A stretch of DNA of 64,000 nucleotides from Treponema sp. (lineage in GTDB: Bacteria > Spirochaetota > Spirochaetia > Treponematales > Treponemataceae): positions 1-64,000 of the forward strand of contig JAEESZ010000006.1 of NCBI GenBank assembly GCA_016286535.1. Reading direction: 5' to 3'. The first letter of the stretch is position 1; the number at the start of each line of letters is the position of its first letter. The notes under the pieces were generated by a model. It did no database searches, was not told the origin of the DNA, and saw only the letters and a program-made list of their open reading frames with translations. The position numbers and the translations under genes are program-made. Shown here piece by piece: positions 7,301 to 14,588 of this stretch.

Positions 7301-8050
7301 AAGAATTCTTTTAAGCCATTCGCCAAGAAAATCTGCCCAGTATTTTTGAAGATATTCAAGCTGGCCTCGAAGACTGTCCGGAGCAAAAACCTGAGGTTCT
7401 CTAAGCAGGGTAATCAGGTCGTGATTAAAAGGTCCGAATACCGGCTGGCTTGCCGCGTATTTTTGAATGAGGGTCCAGCTTTTTTTGTAAAGGGGATTTT
7501 TTGCAACTTCCTTATCAGAGAATAAAAGCATAAAAGGCTTAAAAGCCTGGTTTTCGTTTGCAAGGTGAAGAAGAATCATCTCTTCCAGAGTCTGAGCCCG
7601 GTTTGTTCGCATAAGTCCTGTTCCCGCATCCAGCTCGCTGGCCGCAAGGTATTCTTCTGCTGTAATTTTTTCTTTATAAACTGCAACCGGAGGAAACTCT
7701 TTCATAAAATCAAGGAGAAGTCCGTCTACCTCGGCACGACCAAATTCCTTGTCCAGACCGGCAAGCAGATCCTCCATAAAGGAAGCTACCTTGTCGCGGC
7801 GGTAGAGCATGCAGACATAGTGAAGAATCTCGTCAATTAAGCCCATCGCATTGAGCTGGCCGGCAGATAATTTCTTACTGTCATCCTTAGTTATAGTCTC
7901 TATATAATTATTAAAAAGCAGCTGAAAGTTGCGTACGTTTGTCATATTTGCAAATACAACATTACCAGAGGAAGCAAAAAGTCCACCGTCAAAATTACAA
8001 AGGTCTCTTACCTTTCTTGAAATGTGGAATTCGTTGTGTGAAATCTTCAT
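4376..8050 (-). CDS. GH13 alpha-amylase superfamily enzyme with lysine/alanine-rich tail
   Basis: A 1224-aa protein with no signal peptide, so cytoplasmic. Residues 1-300 are largely helical and unfamiliar. A GH13 catalytic barrel follows: region I DMVPNHTG (about 407-414), region II IIRFDAAMVLAK with nucleophile D527, region III LLLAEAFW with acid/base E592, and region IV NFMNNPDEE with D653 as the third carboxylate (where most members have HD). A C-terminal helical part ends in about 60 residues of K/A/S/T repeats resembling histone H1 tails. The family hydrolyses or transfers alpha-glucan chains; exact specificity is open. AGGAG precedes the ATG. With MalQ nearby it points to internal glycogen or maltodextrin turnover. 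The basic tail may bind the polyanionic cell interior or a partner (inference). Confidence 0.85.
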   Translation of the reverse strand: MKISHNEFHISRKVRDLCNFDGGLFASSGNVVFANMTNVRNFQLLFNNYIETITKDDSKKLSAGQLNAMGLIDEILHYVCMLYRRDKVASFMEDLLAGLDKEFGRAEVDGLLLDFMKEFPPVAVYKEKITAEEYLAASELDAGTGLMRTNRAQTLEEMILLHLANENQAFKPFMLLFSDKEVAKNPLYKKSWTLIQKYAASQPVFGPFNHDLITLLREPQVFAPDSLRGQLEYLQKYWADFLGEWLKRILAGMDTISEEEKAAWQGFGGGDLPDMVPYSFENLMNEYERFSADSAWMPNVILMAKTVLVWLDQLTKQYGYPITRLDQIPDAELDKLRDEGFTGLWLIGLWERSKASRRIKQICGNPEAAASAYSLYDYNIAQNIGGWDALANLRQRCWQRGIRLASDMVPNHTGMDGDWVINHPDYFIQRRDNPFPQYTYNGENLSQDGRISLFLEDHYYSKNDCSVVFKRVDNQTGDTRYIYHGNDGTGLPWNDTAQIDFLNPQAREAVMQEILHVAHNFPIIRFDAAMVLAKKSIRRLWYPEPGHGGDIATRSETGLSTQQFNDAIPNEFWREVVDRVAKECPDTLLLAEAFWMMEGYFVRTLGMHRVYNSAFMNMLKKEENQKYRDTIKNTITFDPQVLKRYVNFMNNPDEETAIAQFGDGDKYFGVCTLMITMPGLPMFGHGQIEGFTEKYGMEYTKAYKDEKASQYLVDRHWHDIFPLMKKRYLFSGVDNFLLYDLWEDGHVNENVFAYSNGCGNERAIVFYNNKYDQAHGWIKQSDPYAVKTGNGDEVVMKTRSISEGLNLTAEDDKYCIFQEHKSRLWFIRKSSEICEKGMFVMLNGFEYQVYMNVQQVSDEADGRYRILCEYLNGRGCEDIETAWQEIIYKDLYAAFAEYISKVMTPLFAQFEEKCSAKKVSTVLTDAKEEMIAFFKLASKFAKAEDSSIKIDAEKEVSAVSTRIKKLAAIHNLKKGKIPAQLQKALLKAAAANDSESFASLMEVCDAELEKNLLCWALSGSLAEKGLCQKFALGRKFNEYLREENLSEKDLRSSLTKLFILSSATNAADIKKDEKAAAYKICKLLMTGKYCYILSGANNFDNIWWFNKELSDDSLNKIILLAALPQTAANAKLVFSLFKTLSAAKTKAAYKCENLLKEFEPKTAIKKPAKASKKSPKTSKKSAEASKKTSDTLKKTEKASKKTANAKESKKTASVKKTTKTQAKK

Positions 8051-8087
8051 TATGTACTCCTACTTTTTGGATATAGTTGTCATTTTT

Positions 8088-8240
8088 TTTTCAATAGGAG
8101 GGGAAAGCCTTGCTCGAAACTTCGCACATTCGTGCTCGTTGCGAATACCCCTCGCGTCGTGAGTTTGCGAAGCAAACTCAGTAAGGTCGCAAAGCGACCG
8201 TCCTACCCCTTCTAACGGGGGCTCCGCCCCCGTAACGCCC
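8088..8240. repeat. GC-rich island with three successive perfect hairpins
   Basis: GAGTTTGC-GAA-GCAAACTC (8161-8179), GGTCGC-AAA-GCGACC (8185-8199) and ACGGGGG-CTC-C-GCCCCCGT-like (8215-8233) stand in a row inside GC-rich DNA. Same style as the island at 3024-3207. From 8241 to 8467 I see no gene, only AT-rich sequence with a 22-codon open stretch that I cannot support. Confidence 0.55.
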
Positions 8241-8467
8241 CCCAAAATAGTAGGGCTAATAAGAGTTCGTATAATTAATAAATTATACCACGGTTTGGAA
8301 TTAATTGCGATGAAATGTTTGTATAAGGGAAAAAGATATTGAAAGAATTAAGAGTTGAATTAACAAATAATATGGAAGAAAAATATATCTGTGATGATGT
8401 ATATTAATAAAGATGTCTATTTATTATTGGTATTATAATCTATTCGATAATATTTATTTTCATTTAT

Positions 8468-8491
8468 CTAGCATAACTTTTTTATGCTAGA
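8468..8491. repeat. inverted repeat upstream of the DUF3800-associated promoter
   Basis: CTAGCATAA and TTATGCTAG pair around a short T-rich loop, ending 6 bp before the -35 hexamer of the next promoter. It could be an operator or the terminator-like end of an unseen transcript. Confidence 0.4.
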
Positions 8492-8496
8492 AATAA

Positions 8497-8524
8497 TTGA
8501 CATCATATTTTTATATTGTATAAT
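8497..8524 (+). promoter_or_regulatory. sigma70-type promoter of small RNA
   Basis: TTGACA (8497-8502), 16-bp spacer, TATAAT (8519-8524): both hexamers are perfect consensus. Transcription would begin near 8531. Confidence 0.85.
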
Positions 8525-8530
8525 AAAATC

Positions 8531-8593
8531 ATAAGGGCTGGTCGAAAGATCTGGGTCCACCGAAAGGCGGGGAATTACCCCGCCATTTTTTTT
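8531..8593 (+). ncRNA. short structured RNA upstream of DUF3800 gene, with terminator
   Basis: About 63 nt between a consensus promoter and a terminator. It contains GGTC-GAAA-GATC (GNRA-type tetraloop, 8540-8551), a second GAAA flanked by CC and GG (8560-8567), and the terminator stem GGCGGGG/CCCCGCC (8566-8584) followed by eight U. The terminator lies before the DUF3800 start codon. Conserved RNA motifs next to DUF3800 genes are known (the DUF3800 RNA motifs of Weinberg and colleagues); whether this RNA matches one of them needs a covariance-model search. Confidence 0.7.
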
Positions 8594-8605
8594 GTCGGAG
8601 AATAA

Positions 8606-9289
8606 ATGCAAAAGAAAATACTCAGCATTTTTATTGATGAATCTGGTGATTTTGGAAAATATGATTTTCATTCACCATATTATTATGTTGCAATGATTCT
8701 CCATGAACAAAATGATGATATTTCCGAACAAATAAAAGCCTTAGACGAACACATGCGTCATTTTAATCTTCCTTATCCTGTTTTTCATGCAGGTCCACTA
8801 ATAAGACGTGAACAGGTTTATAAGGATGAACTTATGGAAATACGACGTTCTTTGTTCAATTCTCTTTTTCATTTTACTCGAAGATTACCGATTCGCTATA
8901 TATGTCCAAAAATCAATAAATCAGAATGCTCTGATGATGAAATGGAAATAATTTCAAAATTGTCAAAAGCAATTTCAGATGAATTAAGAAAACATTATGA
9001 TTATTTTAAGTCTTTTGATTTAATCATAAATTATTACGATTATGGACAGTCTGCGCTAACAAAAATAATAATTTCGGTATTTAATGCATTATTTCCAAAT
9101 GTCGAAATGCGAAAAGTGAGCCCTGTCGATTATAAACTTTTCCAGGTTGCTGATTTAATCTGCACAATGGAATTAACAAACGACAAGGCAAATAGAAATG
9201 CTCTTTCAAAGTCAGAATTAGAATTCTTTCATTCTGCAAGGGACTTTAAAAAGAATCTGTATAAATACATCGAAAAGAAAAAGTTATAA
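8606..9289 (+). CDS. DUF3800 domain protein
   Basis: A 227-aa protein with the N-terminal signature IFIDESGDFG (residues 8-17) and a later LFQVADLICT segment (about residues 183-192); the acidic residues at both places form the presumed metal site of this RNase-H-like family. The ATG follows GGAG by 5 nt. The gene stands alone behind a small structured RNA with its own promoter and terminator, so its expression would come from read-through. DUF3800 proteins are frequent in mobile and defence-related regions, but their activity is not settled. A nuclease restrained by, or dependent on, the neighbouring RNA is an inference from layout. Confidence 0.85.
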   Translation: MQKKILSIFIDESGDFGKYDFHSPYYYVAMILHEQNDDISEQIKALDEHMRHFNLPYPVFHAGPLIRREQVYKDELMEIRRSLFNSLFHFTRRLPIRYICPKINKSECSDDEMEIISKLSKAISDELRKHYDYFKSFDLIINYYDYGQSALTKIIISVFNALFPNVEMRKVSPVDYKLFQVADLICTMELTNDKANRNALSKSELEFFHSARDFKKNLYKYIEKKKL

Positions 9290-9293
9290 AGAA

Positions 9294-11306
9294 TTATCTT
9301 TCCGCAATCTTCTTTATCTTTTCAATCAAGTCTGTGTTTTTAGCCAGCTCTTCAAGCGTGCACGGCAGTCTGTAAGTCCAGTTGAAGTTTGTTACTGTGC
9401 CCGGTACGTTGATTCTTTCATCAGCCGCTTTTTCCAGCCACAAAGCTTTATCCATATAAAGTAAATCCTGTAAAGGAGGAATAAAGAAGACGCTGGCAGA
9501 AGTTGCCGCTGCTTTCAGGATTTTTTCGGCAATTTCCGGAGAAAAATCTTTTTCTGCTGCCTGCTTTATTTCTTCCTCTGTCAGGCCGCTGTCTTCCAGT
9601 TTTATAAAGGCTTTTACGCTGTCTTTTTCTTCTTCCCACCACTGTCTTAAAGTAGAAGAGTCGTGAACAGAAGTTGTTGTTACAGAAAGAGGTTCGTAGT
9701 CTTCAAATGGCTGGTAAGGTTGTCCTTCTTCGCTCCATTCCCGGCACCAGCGAACAACCCTTAACCCCAGAATATTGAATTTTTTCATTGTTTCCGGAAC
9801 ACAGGCAATTCCTACGCCTAAATCTTCTCCGCAAGGAATCATCTTCAGACCGCTGGTTATGGCTTCAAAAATTTCTTCTGCCTGCTTTTTCCAAAGCTTC
9901 TGCTCCTTTTTGTTTACTTTTTCAAAAAGTTCTGAAAGTGCCTCTGCTTCTTTTTGATTCAGACTTTTCCATGAAGTGCTCTGGCCGTAAGTCCAGAGAG
10001 GAAGATATTTGTTTTTAGAAACTTCAATAAGGCTTATGTCTGACCATTTGTTTATAAGTGCTTCCTTTATTCTTGAAGCGGCATCTTCGCTGCAAAGGGC
10101 AGATAAATCACTTTCTGCAATTTCTTTTGAGCCCCTGACTGAATCTTTAAAAAGCCAGAGTTCTTCGCCTTCAAGTTTATTACAGAAAAGACTTAAGATT
10201 TTATGGGCTGCTTCATGGTTCCAGGTTATATCTTCTATAATAGAAGTTGGAATATGAGGCTTAGAAAGCCAGCGGATTCTGTCGTCGTCAAAGCCAAGTT
10301 CATAAAGCTCGGTTTTCTTTATGGCAGAATAAGGTTCTGTGTGTCCGTTTAAGGCATTTACGTCGGCTTCCGGAATTGCCCAGATTCTAAAAAAGCCCAG
10401 AATATGGTCAAGGCGGTAGGCATCATAGTATTTTGATGCATTTTTAAGGCGTTTTTTCCACCAGCCGTAGTTATCTTCCTTCAAATTGTTCCAGTTGTAG
10501 GTTGGAAAGCCCCAGTTCTGCCCTTTAGGATTGTCGCCGTCGGAAGGGGAGCCCGATCTTAAAGACTGATTAAATACTTCAGGGCAGGCCCAGGCATCGC
10601 AGGAATCTTCATTCATTAAAATAGGCATGTCGCCCTTAAGCATAAGGCCGGCCTTGTGCACATATTCAACGGCAGAGCGGAACTGAGAATCTGCAATCAT
10701 CTGGCACCAGGCATAAAAAAGATGTTCTTTTTTAAAGGCTTTTTTATTCCATAGTGCAAGAATTTCTTCCCTGCTTTTTATTCTGTCTGTATCAAGCCAG
10801 CTTTTCCAGGAAGCCTGCATATAGTTCCATTTAAGGTTTTTGTAAACGGCATATTCCTTTACCCAGGCGTTTTCTTTTATCCACTTTGAAAGTTCTTCGC
10901 CGGCTTCTCCGCTTTTTCCTTCTTCGCTGCAATCATAAAGCATCTTCAAAAGTTCATTTTTGGAGTTTAAAATTGAATCATAATTATAGCGCAGGCAATA
11001 TTTGTCTTTATCAAGCAAATCATCATAATTCTTTTTGAATTTCTGATTTGTTGAATAAAGCTCTTTGAACTCTTTAATTTCTTTCAGTCTTATGTAGATT
11101 GGATGAAGGGCAAAGGCAGAAAGGCCCGAGTAAGGAGAACTTTGAGTTCCGGTATCATTTACCGGAAGAAGCTGAATAATAGAAATACCTGCGGCCTTGC
11201 AAAAGTCTGCAAAAGGCTTCAGATCACCAAACTCACCAATTACCGGATTATCTTTTGTGTAAAGTGCACCAAGCGGTACAGCCACACCTCTTAATTTCTT
11301 GTTCAT
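9294..11306 (-). CDS. malQ: 4-alpha-glucanotransferase (amylomaltase, GH77)
   Basis: A 670-aa GH77 enzyme. Motifs: DAYRLDHILGFF with nucleophile D300, PCGEDLGVG with acid/base E494, and TTTSVHDSSTLRQWW with D549, all in the expected order. It transfers maltosyl or longer 1,4-glucan segments between chains in the cytoplasm, working with glucan phosphorylase and alpha-amylase-type enzymes. The start at 11304-11306 gives MNKKLRGVAVPLGALYTKDN, the normal family N-terminus; upstream extension overlaps the next gene and is not credible. There is no Shine-Dalgarno: an extended -10 (TGCTATAAT) ends 9 nt before the ATG, so the mRNA is probably leaderless or nearly so. Confidence 0.95.
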   Translation of the reverse strand: MNKKLRGVAVPLGALYTKDNPVIGEFGDLKPFADFCKAAGISIIQLLPVNDTGTQSSPYSGLSAFALHPIYIRLKEIKEFKELYSTNQKFKKNYDDLLDKDKYCLRYNYDSILNSKNELLKMLYDCSEEGKSGEAGEELSKWIKENAWVKEYAVYKNLKWNYMQASWKSWLDTDRIKSREEILALWNKKAFKKEHLFYAWCQMIADSQFRSAVEYVHKAGLMLKGDMPILMNEDSCDAWACPEVFNQSLRSGSPSDGDNPKGQNWGFPTYNWNNLKEDNYGWWKKRLKNASKYYDAYRLDHILGFFRIWAIPEADVNALNGHTEPYSAIKKTELYELGFDDDRIRWLSKPHIPTSIIEDITWNHEAAHKILSLFCNKLEGEELWLFKDSVRGSKEIAESDLSALCSEDAASRIKEALINKWSDISLIEVSKNKYLPLWTYGQSTSWKSLNQKEAEALSELFEKVNKKEQKLWKKQAEEIFEAITSGLKMIPCGEDLGVGIACVPETMKKFNILGLRVVRWCREWSEEGQPYQPFEDYEPLSVTTTSVHDSSTLRQWWEEEKDSVKAFIKLEDSGLTEEEIKQAAEKDFSPEIAEKILKAAATSASVFFIPPLQDLLYMDKALWLEKAADERINVPGTVTNFNWTYRLPCTLEELAKNTDLIEKIKKIAER

Positions 11307-11315
11307 AGCCCGTAT

Positions 11316-11324
11316 ATTATAGCA
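11316..11324 (-). promoter_or_regulatory. extended -10 element of malQ
   Basis: TGCTATAAT on the minus strand, 9 nt before the malQ ATG. The -35 region is weak. The spacing implies transcription starting at or a few bases before the start codon. Confidence 0.65.
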
Positions 11325-11361
11325 CAGAATATATAAATTGGATGAGAAAGCTTTTTCTTTT

Positions 11362-12399
11362 TTATAATTTATGCTGGCAGTGCCAGACCGGGGTGGCAAG
11401 CTTGTTTGAAAATGGCTGGGGGCGGCGGAAGTCCGGCAGCCAGCTGGTGTCGTCTGTAAGTTCCTGGTAGAAAAGATAGTCAAAGTCGTAGGCTTCAATT
11501 AAATCGCGTATGTCATTGTCTTCTTCTTCGGTAACCAGGCGGTTTTCTATAGAAGATAAAGCTGCTTTACGGCTGGCAAGCCTGTCCGGACTTTCTTCAA
11601 AAGGCACCGGAGTATACTGATTCATTAAACTGATGATTGCGCGGCCGTCTGCATTTTCTTTAAGCCAGGCAAGAACATCGGCAGTTTCTTCAAAGTGGCC
11701 CGGCATAAAAAGGTGGCGGATAATTACACCGCTGGTCATTTTGTCGCGGCTCTGTCCAGGCTCTGCCCATTCAGCGGGCTTTGCATCCGGCGGCTCTGGA
11801 ATCTCTGCAATCTCCAGGGGATTATTTTCTATCATCCATTTTATGGCGCGGCTGGCAGCTTCAGGGTAGTCAGGGGCTGCAAAAAGTTTTTTAGAAAATC
11901 CGCTGTCCAGGGTTTTAAGGTCTGGAAGCCAGATTGTAACAAGGCCCTTTAAAAGTTCCAGCATTTCTATATTTTCATAAGCCGAAGAGTTCCAGCAGAA
12001 GGGGATTGTAACTCCGCCGTCGCGGGCTGCCCTAAGGTATTCTGCAATGCGGGGAATATGGTGGCTTCCCGTAACAAGATTTATGTTTTCTGCTCCGGCT
12101 GCCTGCAGTTTCAAACAGATATCAACAAACTCTGCCTTATCTACGGCACGGCCAAAACCGTCCTGACTAATCTGATAGTTCTGGCAGAAGGCACAGCGAA
12201 GGGTACAGCCGGTAAAAAAGATGGTTCCACTGCCACCAAAAACTGTTACAAGGGGTTCTTCTCCAAAGTGAAGGCCCGCAAAGGCAATACGAAGATCTGC
12301 TGGTTCGCGGCAAAAGCCGAGTTGGGCAGAGGAACTTCGGTCAACGCCGCACTTTCTGGGGCACTGGCGGCATTCTTTGTAGAAGTCAATGCTTTCCAT
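11362..12399 (-). CDS. PflX-type radical SAM protein (PFL-activating-enzyme homologue)
   Basis: A 345-aa protein. An N-terminal cysteine cluster (CRQCPRKCGVDR and LGFC, residues 9-30) is followed by the radical-SAM motif GCTLRCAFCQNYQIS (CxxxCxxC, about residues 65-72), the [4Fe-4S] site that cleaves S-adenosylmethionine. This matches COG1313/PflX, related to pyruvate formate-lyase activase but with unknown substrate. The true activase (PflA) is encoded separately at 33361-34107. The ATG overlaps the stop codon of the small upstream gene by one base, so the two form an operon. It lies between that gene and malQ, with its own C-terminal extension after the barrel. Confidence 0.85.
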   Translation of the reverse strand: MESIDFYKECRQCPRKCGVDRSSSAQLGFCREPADLRIAFAGLHFGEEPLVTVFGGSGTIFFTGCTLRCAFCQNYQISQDGFGRAVDKAEFVDICLKLQAAGAENINLVTGSHHIPRIAEYLRAARDGGVTIPFCWNSSAYENIEMLELLKGLVTIWLPDLKTLDSGFSKKLFAAPDYPEAASRAIKWMIENNPLEIAEIPEPPDAKPAEWAEPGQSRDKMTSGVIIRHLFMPGHFEETADVLAWLKENADGRAIISLMNQYTPVPFEESPDRLASRKAALSSIENRLVTEEEDNDIRDLIEAYDFDYLFYQELTDDTSWLPDFRRPQPFSNKLATPVWHCQHKL

Positions 12400-12803
12400 T
12401 AATACGCGCCTTTACTGACTAAAATCTTCATTAAATCCTGCAGTAAATCTACAGGCAAATCTTCTGCTTCATAGTTTACAAGGTCGCCTAATTCCTGCCA
12501 GTCTTTCTGCGAAATCAGTTCCTGACCTTCGTCGCTGTTGTCTAAAAAGGCAAGGTAAGCGGCCAGAATTTCAAGATGTTCTGCACTTGGTTCTTCTGCA
12601 AAGTTTTCGCTGGAAAAAATATATTCATTTTCCCAGTAAGAAAAAATAGAATCGTTTAAGGAATTTGTTGCGGCAGAAGCCCTTCCAAAGATTTTGCACA
12701 AATCATTCTGGATATTATTATAATTACAGCTTCCTGCATTGTTCTGTCTTTCGTGTTTCTTTAATCTTTCTGCATCAGATAAAAATTTTCTTATATCAGT
12801 CAT
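12399..12803 (-). CDS. hypothetical protein, first gene of PflX-type operon
   Basis: A 134-aa acidic protein starting MTDIRKFLSDAERLKKHE. I chose the ATG at 12801-12803 because a consensus -10 box (TATAAT, 12811-12816) ends 7 nt upstream; a longer frame would start inside the promoter. There is no Shine-Dalgarno, so the transcript appears leaderless. The sequence is helical, without cysteines arranged for metal binding and without a recognised domain; the second half has many leucines and acidic residues. Its stop codon overlaps the start of the radical SAM gene, which suggests translational coupling and a shared task. Function unknown. Confidence 0.6.
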   Translation of the reverse strand: MTDIRKFLSDAERLKKHERQNNAGSCNYNNIQNDLCKIFGRASAATNSLNDSIFSYWENEYIFSSENFAEEPSAEHLEILAAYLAFLDNSDEGQELISQKDWQELGDLVNYEAEDLPVDLLQDLMKILVSKGAY

Positions 12804-12810
12804 GAGCGAA

Positions 12811-12862
12811 ATTATAGATTTCAATCCCTTTTCTTGCAATAAGTTTTCTTATCAATTATCAT
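12811..12862. promoter_or_regulatory. mirror-symmetric divergent promoters sharing one -35 hexamer
   Basis: The palindromic hexamer TTGCAA at 12834-12839 serves as -35 in both directions. Leftward: 17-bp spacer and TATAAT (12811-12816), then 7 nt to the ATG at 12803. Rightward: 17-bp spacer and TATCAT (12857-12862), then 7 nt to the ATG at 12870. Both transcripts would be leaderless, and two polymerases could not occupy the site together. Confidence 0.75.
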
Positions 12863-12869
12863 AGAAAAT

Positions 12870-14588
12870 ATGCTGCAGAAAGATAATAAAGATGCCTTTG
12901 ATAAGCTTATAGCTGGCTTAAGCGCAGACGAACGAAGAGAGATGCTCAACAGAATAAATGCCAATGCACCCCAGACCGTTCAGTTTGTCGATGTTGATGA
13001 TAATATAAAGGATATTCCCGGAAACCTTCAGCTCAGGTTGAATAATGAATCTGTTATTTATAAGTTTCTGCTCTGGGTAAGAAGTGTTTTTTCTAAAAGG
13101 CCAAGCGAAAAAATTTATAATGACGATTTACTTTTGCGTATTGCAAAGAAGGTAAATAAAGAGCATCCCGGCTTAATCAATCATCATGCAGCAGTTTTGG
13201 ATTCTGTTTTTTACGAAAGACTTCGAACCTTAAAAGATGCAGCTGACTTTTTTAAGCCTTACTTTAGTTTTGTAGATGCAGCTCAGGGAGAGTTTTACGT
13301 TTTTTTAAGCAGCTTTGTTGTACCGGAACTTTCCGACAGAATCAATAGAAATGCAGATCCTTTTACCCTGCCGTTTTCCAGAAATCCTACTCCGGACGTA
13401 AAGACAGAACTGCTCCGTAAACTTGATGATTTATTAAACGGTATAGAGCCCAGCTCAAGAACAAAACTTTATTATGCAATATCTTCCCTCAACTGGCTTA
13501 AGCAGTATACAAGACTTCCTTTTATACATTTTTCTTCTCAGTTTACAAATATTGCAGGCGCAAACTATACCTGCCCCTACGGCAATGCCGTTAACGACTA
13601 TGATGTTTTTGGCTCCCTATTTGCACATGTTACTCCAATAAGCAGTGAATCTCTTGAAGCCCTGTATCTTTTTAGTCAGAAAAAAGATTTAACTTCAAAT
13701 GCACAAAGCAAAGATATTGAAAGGGCTGTAAAGGAATTTATGGCTGTGGCAAATTCTCACCTTGCAACAATTCAGATGTTTATAACCGGAGTTCCTGTAA
13801 TCAAAGTCGGAAAACTCGTAAATCTTGATTACGACTGGGAACCTGGAAATACCGTAGGCGCTGAAGCCTGGTTCCCAAGCTTTAGAAGTCACTGGAGAAA
13901 GATTCTGGAAGTAAGGTGGAATGACTGGCTCAGGGAACGTAAAAAGAATCTTTTGAGCGCAAGCCTTAAAAATGATTTTGGATTAACTTCCTTCCCAACT
14001 ATGCTCTATGCTCCATGGAAAAAACTCTGGTCCGATGTTTCCTTTGCTTACGAGCTGACCGGCGGTTTTATTTCCTGGTTTGCCATGGAAAAATATGACG
14101 AAATAATCAATACAATGAACGAAGTTATGCTGGAGGGAATCTTTCTTAGAAGCGAAAACCGCCAGGAGTATTCCGAAGGTATGAATAACTTTGTAAATGC
14201 AAATAAAAAAATGCAGGAACTTATAGAAAAACTTTCTCCTTCCGGGGCCTTTGGTCTTGCCTTTGAAGAAATTGCTACAAGTAAAATCCGAACCCTGCAG
14301 GTACAGAATCAGATAGATTCCATGATGTCCAGTACAGAAACCGATGTTGCAGATATTTACAAAAAATTTATTCAGGGTGCAAAACAGATTGATGATGTTT
14401 ACAAGGGCTTCTTTGAAGATATAAAGGACGGAGTTCACGAAAGTCTGCAGAACTGGACTTCAATAAAGGGACACCAGAACCGTGAATGGCGCGATAAACT
14501 GCGCAATATCTTTATTATGCTAAAGAGAGTTATCTTTTATCTTTCAGAACTAGAGCCAATTGATCAGGCTATAAAAAATGAACGATAA
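12870..14588 (+). CDS. spirochaete-type hypothetical protein
   Basis: A 572-aa protein without signal peptide or obvious membrane helices. It has an acidic, helix-rich N-terminus (LSADERREMLNRIN near residues 18-31), a central region with many aromatic residues (YTRLPFIHFSSQF and YDWEPGNTVGAEAWFP) and a long helical C-terminus. It resembles long cytoplasmic proteins of unknown function conserved in treponemes (possibly DUF5312; not certain). The ATG lies 7 nt after a -10 box and lacks a Shine-Dalgarno. Its last 11 bases overlap the start of pgeF, so the two genes are translationally coupled. No catalytic motif can be named. Confidence 0.75.
   Translation: MLQKDNKDAFDKLIAGLSADERREMLNRINANAPQTVQFVDVDDNIKDIPGNLQLRLNNESVIYKFLLWVRSVFSKRPSEKIYNDDLLLRIAKKVNKEHPGLINHHAAVLDSVFYERLRTLKDAADFFKPYFSFVDAAQGEFYVFLSSFVVPELSDRINRNADPFTLPFSRNPTPDVKTELLRKLDDLLNGIEPSSRTKLYYAISSLNWLKQYTRLPFIHFSSQFTNIAGANYTCPYGNAVNDYDVFGSLFAHVTPISSESLEALYLFSQKKDLTSNAQSKDIERAVKEFMAVANSHLATIQMFITGVPVIKVGKLVNLDYDWEPGNTVGAEAWFPSFRSHWRKILEVRWNDWLRERKKNLLSASLKNDFGLTSFPTMLYAPWKKLWSDVSFAYELTGGFISWFAMEKYDEIINTMNEVMLEGIFLRSENRQEYSEGMNNFVNANKKMQELIEKLSPSGAFGLAFEEIATSKIRTLQVQNQIDSMMSSTETDVADIYKKFIQGAKQIDDVYKGFFEDIKDGVHESLQNWTSIKGHQNREWRDKLRNIFIMLKRVIFYLSELEPIDQAIKNER

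Noticed and set aside
8340..8410. 22-codon open stretch between the GH13 gene and the DUF3800 locus
   Set aside because: No Shine-Dalgarno and no recognisable peptide; it could be a gene remnant but cannot be supported.
11307..11498. Upstream extension of malQ by about 64 codons
   Set aside because: It would overlap the radical SAM gene and run through the malQ -10 box; the family N-terminus starts at 11306.
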